Of a DNA stretch of 9,112 nucleotides, positions 7,604-9,112 are shown piece by piece (the stretch's first letter is position 1; each line of letters opens with the position of its first letter). Made by a program: the position numbers and the translations under genes. Below the pieces are notes generated by a model. That model searched no databases. It was given only the letters and a program-made list of their open reading frames with translations, and was not told the origin of the DNA. This DNA comes from an uncultured Clostridium sp. (GTDB taxonomy: Bacteria; Bacillota; Clostridia; Lachnospirales; Lachnospiraceae), in assembly GCA_958349075.1 (NCBI GenBank), contig CATWBR010000162.1, forward strand, positions 1 to 9,112. The letters run 5' to 3'.

Positions 7604-7639
7604 TGTCTCACATTTTGTTTGTGAGACGTCTACGAGACA
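7604..7639 (-). promoter_or_regulatory. Probable upstream activator site: clustered GTCTC/GAGAC inverted repeats
   Basis: A perfect 8-base inverted repeat, GTCTCACA (7605-7612) and TGTGAGAC (7620-7627) with a 7-base spacer, is directly followed by a second smaller one, GTCT-ACG-AGAC (7628-7638). The cluster lies about 92 to 127 bases upstream of the predicted sigma-54 start, the usual distance for enhancer-binding-protein sites, in otherwise AT-rich non-coding DNA. The likely binder is the Fis-type HTH of the activator at 4186-6039; this is inference. Confidence 0.7.
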
Positions 7640-7690
7640 TTTTATGATACCTACAAGCTAATGCTGATGGTTTCCATACCCATAACAATG

Positions 7691-7718
7691 AAAAAGAGCT
7701 GCCGCCTGCAGCCCTTTT
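7691..7718 (-). terminator. Intrinsic terminator of the deacetylase/orphan-ORF transcript
   Basis: Arms 7692-7702 and 7708-7718 form an 11-base-pair stem in minus-strand RNA with one G-U wobble and a 5-base loop. The GC-rich inner half is followed on the minus strand by a run of T (7695-7691). In plus-strand RNA the same position is an A-C mismatch, so the minus direction is favoured. It separates the deacetylase unit from the sigma-54 control region. Confidence 0.75.
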
Positions 7719-7745
7719 CAGGATTGACTAATACAAACCGATTTA

Positions 7746-7934
7746 TTATCTCACGCAAATTTCATCAAAACTCTCAGTGACATTTGTTTTAAGTATTTCA
7801 ACATGTTCATCAATATAATGCGGTCTGTACATCATTTTGTTAAGTACAACGGATAAATGATTGTATATCAACAGTTCCTCTACCTTACATATGTGCAGTG
7901 GTTCCCCACGAACTCTGCCGATACCTTTTTTCAT
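7746..7934 (-). CDS. Orphan small ORF, about 62 aa, unknown; possible gene remnant
   Basis: The frame is open from a stop at 7968-7970 to TGA 7746-7748 and could start at ATG 7934 (or the adjoining TTG 7937). No Shine-Dalgarno sequence precedes either start. The product has no recognisable motif, signal peptide or membrane segment; the second half is rich in charged and polar residues and could be helical. The DNA is much AT-richer (about 27 to 32% GC by count over 7741-7860) than the neighbouring operon (57% at 1741-1800). It lies 75 bases behind the deacetylase and ahead of a terminator, so it would be transcribed with it. It may be the C-terminal remnant of a lost gene, a real small protein, or chance. 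Confidence 0.3.
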   Translation of the reverse strand: MKKGIGRVRGEPLHICKVEELLIYNHLSVVLNKMMYRPHYIDEHVEILKTNVTESFDEICVR

Positions 7935-8009
7935 CAACCAGGAACATCTGCGAACAAAAACAGGCTCCTATATTTTCACAGGCTTACTGCAGTTGGATGG
8001 AAAAATCGC

Positions 8010-8882
8010 CTACTCCTGCATCTGTCGTCCCTCCTGATCAAGATGAAAATTTTCCTTCCATATAAGAGAAGAAACCGGGACAATTTCAAAACCCTTTTGC
8101 TGAAGACCCGTTATAACCGCTTCCAGGGCATCCGGGGTATACTTTGCTCCATTATGCATCAGAATAATACTTCCATTGCCAAGATGCGGATCGTCCAGTA
8201 TTTTATTCACAATTGAATCGGTGCCGTAGTCCTTCCAGTCCAAGCTGTTGATATCCCATTGGATTGGGTAATATCCCATAGAATCCGCAACTTCTATCAC
8301 ATCATTATTATAGTCACCGTAGGGCGGGCGGAACAGTGTCATATCTTTTCCCGTCAGTTTCTTCACTTTGTCATGTACCGTCTGTAATTCCGACTTTATC
8401 TTTGCCTTGTCGAGCCGGCTCATATTCTTGTGGTTTTCACTGTGATTCCCTAGTTCATGCCCCTGCTGCGCAATATAGCGGACATCCTCCGGATATTTTT
8501 CCACCCAGCCGCCCGTCATAAAAAAGGTGACCTTGATATTATGGACCCCCAGAATATCCATCAGCCGGCGCGTGTCCTCATTGCCCCAGGCGGCATCAAA
8601 CGTCAGCGCTACCTGCGGTTTATCCGTCTTCACGCAGTAAATGGGGAGCCTTCTTTCCTTAATCTGATAGTTTCTGCCCGCGGCTTTGACGTATTTAAAC
8701 ACGCTCTGCGAAGAAACGCTGGATGCATCTCCCTTATGTATGGACTTTTCATACAGCGATGTGATACAGCCGATTGACAAAAGTACCAACAACATCCAGA
8801 ACAGCGCGTTCTCCGCTACGGGCAGATGACGGCCGGAATGCCTCTCCGACGGTCCCCTCTTTTTTTGTTCAAAAAATTTCAT
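8010..8882 (-). CDS. Membrane-anchored polysaccharide deacetylase (CE4/NodB domain, PdaB-like), 290 aa
   Basis: A basic N-terminus of about 25 residues and one hydrophobic segment (about 26-44) without a clear lipobox suggest a single-pass anchor, with the enzyme outside the membrane. The NodB domain spans about 90-275. Its motifs are TFDAAWG at 94-100 with candidate catalytic base Asp96, the metal histidines His147 and His151 in HSENH, RPPYG at 185-189, WD at 209-210 and LMHNG at 241-245 with the late catalytic His243. The second Asp of the classic TFDDG motif is Ala97, as the TFDxxWG form of PdaB-type sporulation proteins also lacks it. The likely role is removing N-acetyl groups from peptidoglycan or a related cell-envelope glycan, perhaps during sporulation. 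The start has GAGGTGG (8887-8893) 4 bases upstream. Transcription probably runs through the orphan ORF to the terminator at 7691-7718. Confidence 0.9.
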   Translation of the reverse strand: MKFFEQKKRGPSERHSGRHLPVAENALFWMLLVLLSIGCITSLYEKSIHKGDASSVSSQSVFKYVKAAGRNYQIKERRLPIYCVKTDKPQVALTFDAAWGNEDTRRLMDILGVHNIKVTFFMTGGWVEKYPEDVRYIAQQGHELGNHSENHKNMSRLDKAKIKSELQTVHDKVKKLTGKDMTLFRPPYGDYNNDVIEVADSMGYYPIQWDINSLDWKDYGTDSIVNKILDDPHLGNGSIILMHNGAKYTPDALEAVITGLQQKGFEIVPVSSLIWKENFHLDQEGRQMQE

Positions 8883-8929
8883 TTGACCACCTCAACAGAA
8901 TATAATTTTCAGACTGCGCGCCGGTCCGC

Positions 8930-8955
8930 AAAAACGAGTCCGGATCACCGGACTC
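8930..8955 (-). terminator. Intrinsic terminator upstream of the deacetylase gene
   Basis: In minus-strand RNA a perfect 8-base-pair stem (GAGTCCGG and CCGGACTC, 8948-8955 and 8936-8943) with a 4-base loop is followed by G and five T (8934-8930). There is no T-run on the plus strand, so it acts on transcription heading into the deacetylase gene, whose start is 47 bases further on. It may end an upstream transcript from outside the window, or act as an attenuator. Confidence 0.7.
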
Positions 8956-9002
8956 TCGCGCCGAGCGTGGCCGCATAGCGGCATATTACATCTTCGCGCG
9001 AG
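8955..9002 (-). other. Nested stem-loop directly before the terminator
   Basis: A 7-base-pair outer stem (CTCGCGC/GCGCGAG, 8955-8961 with 8996-9002) encloses a smaller hairpin (GCCGC and GCGGC, 8970-8974 and 8978-8982, loop of 3). The outer stem abuts and shares one base with the terminator arm, so the two could stack. This suggests a folded RNA or a palindromic intergenic repeat; I do not recognise a known riboswitch class. Confidence 0.45.
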
Positions 9003-9020
9003 TGCGCATCCTGCCCAGAG

Positions 9021-9066
9021 GGCTTTTTAATATCATAGGAGCACTTTCCTATGATATTAAAAAGCC
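9021..9066. repeat. Perfect 20+20 base palindrome with 6-base loop
   Basis: The arms 9021-9040 and 9047-9066 are exact reverse complements. Unlike a normal terminator, GGC lies at the outer base of the stem and the T/A runs are inside it, with no T-tract after the hairpin on either strand. It looks more like a dispersed palindromic intergenic element or a structured leader than a terminator. Confidence 0.6.
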
Positions 9067-9112
9067 GTCAGAACTGCAGCCGCTAAGGGCCGGATCGCCT
9101 TATTATTATAAG

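Noticed and set aside
9013..9023. Small GCCC-AGA-GGGC hairpin next to the long palindrome
   Set aside because: The stem is only 4 base pairs, it overlaps the palindrome arm and no T-run follows; probably chance.

Overview
The window looks like chromosomal DNA from a Gram-positive anaerobe of the Clostridia, probably Lachnospiraceae-like. This is an inference from strong AGGAGG-type ribosome binding sites, a sigma-54 activator with a PrpR-type sensor domain, a MatC-type carrier, and a membrane-anchored deacetylase of the PdaB/NodB kind. No rRNA, tRNA, CRISPR array, transposase or phage gene is visible. All convincing genes lie on the minus strand, so the window reads from right to left.

Right part (9112 to 7691): a 230-base non-coding stretch holds a perfect 20+20 base palindrome, a nested stem-loop and a GC-rich intrinsic terminator, all just upstream of a membrane-anchored polysaccharide deacetylase gene (8010-8882). 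Behind it is an AT-rich patch with an orphan ORF of about 62 codons (7746-7934), closed by a good intrinsic terminator (7691-7718).

Central and left part (7640 to 209): an apparent catabolic or transport cluster. It opens with inverted repeats of GTCTC/GAGAC (7604-7639) that look like an activator site, followed by a near-consensus sigma-54 -24/-12 promoter (7522-7540). The genes follow in order: an MFS transporter (6170-7444), a sigma-54 activator with PrpR_N, PAS, AAA+ and Fis-type HTH domains (4186-6039), a MatC/DASS-type dicarboxylate carrier starting one base after the activator's stop (2889-4184), a class C beta-lactamase-fold serine hydrolase (1261-2811) and an alpha/beta hydrolase (300-1154). 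A very strong hairpin (209-265) closes the run.

Reading as a system (inference): an intracellular effector, possibly an organic acid, is sensed by the PrpR_N/PAS part of the activator. The activator then switches on the sigma-54 promoter and so the MFS permease, possibly with the rest of the operon. Two cytoplasmic serine hydrolases could cleave an ester, amide or lactone, and the MatC-like carrier could move a dicarboxylate substrate or product. The substrate cannot be read from the sequence.

Left edge (1-208): no supported gene. There is a weak trace of a broken reading frame on the minus strand.
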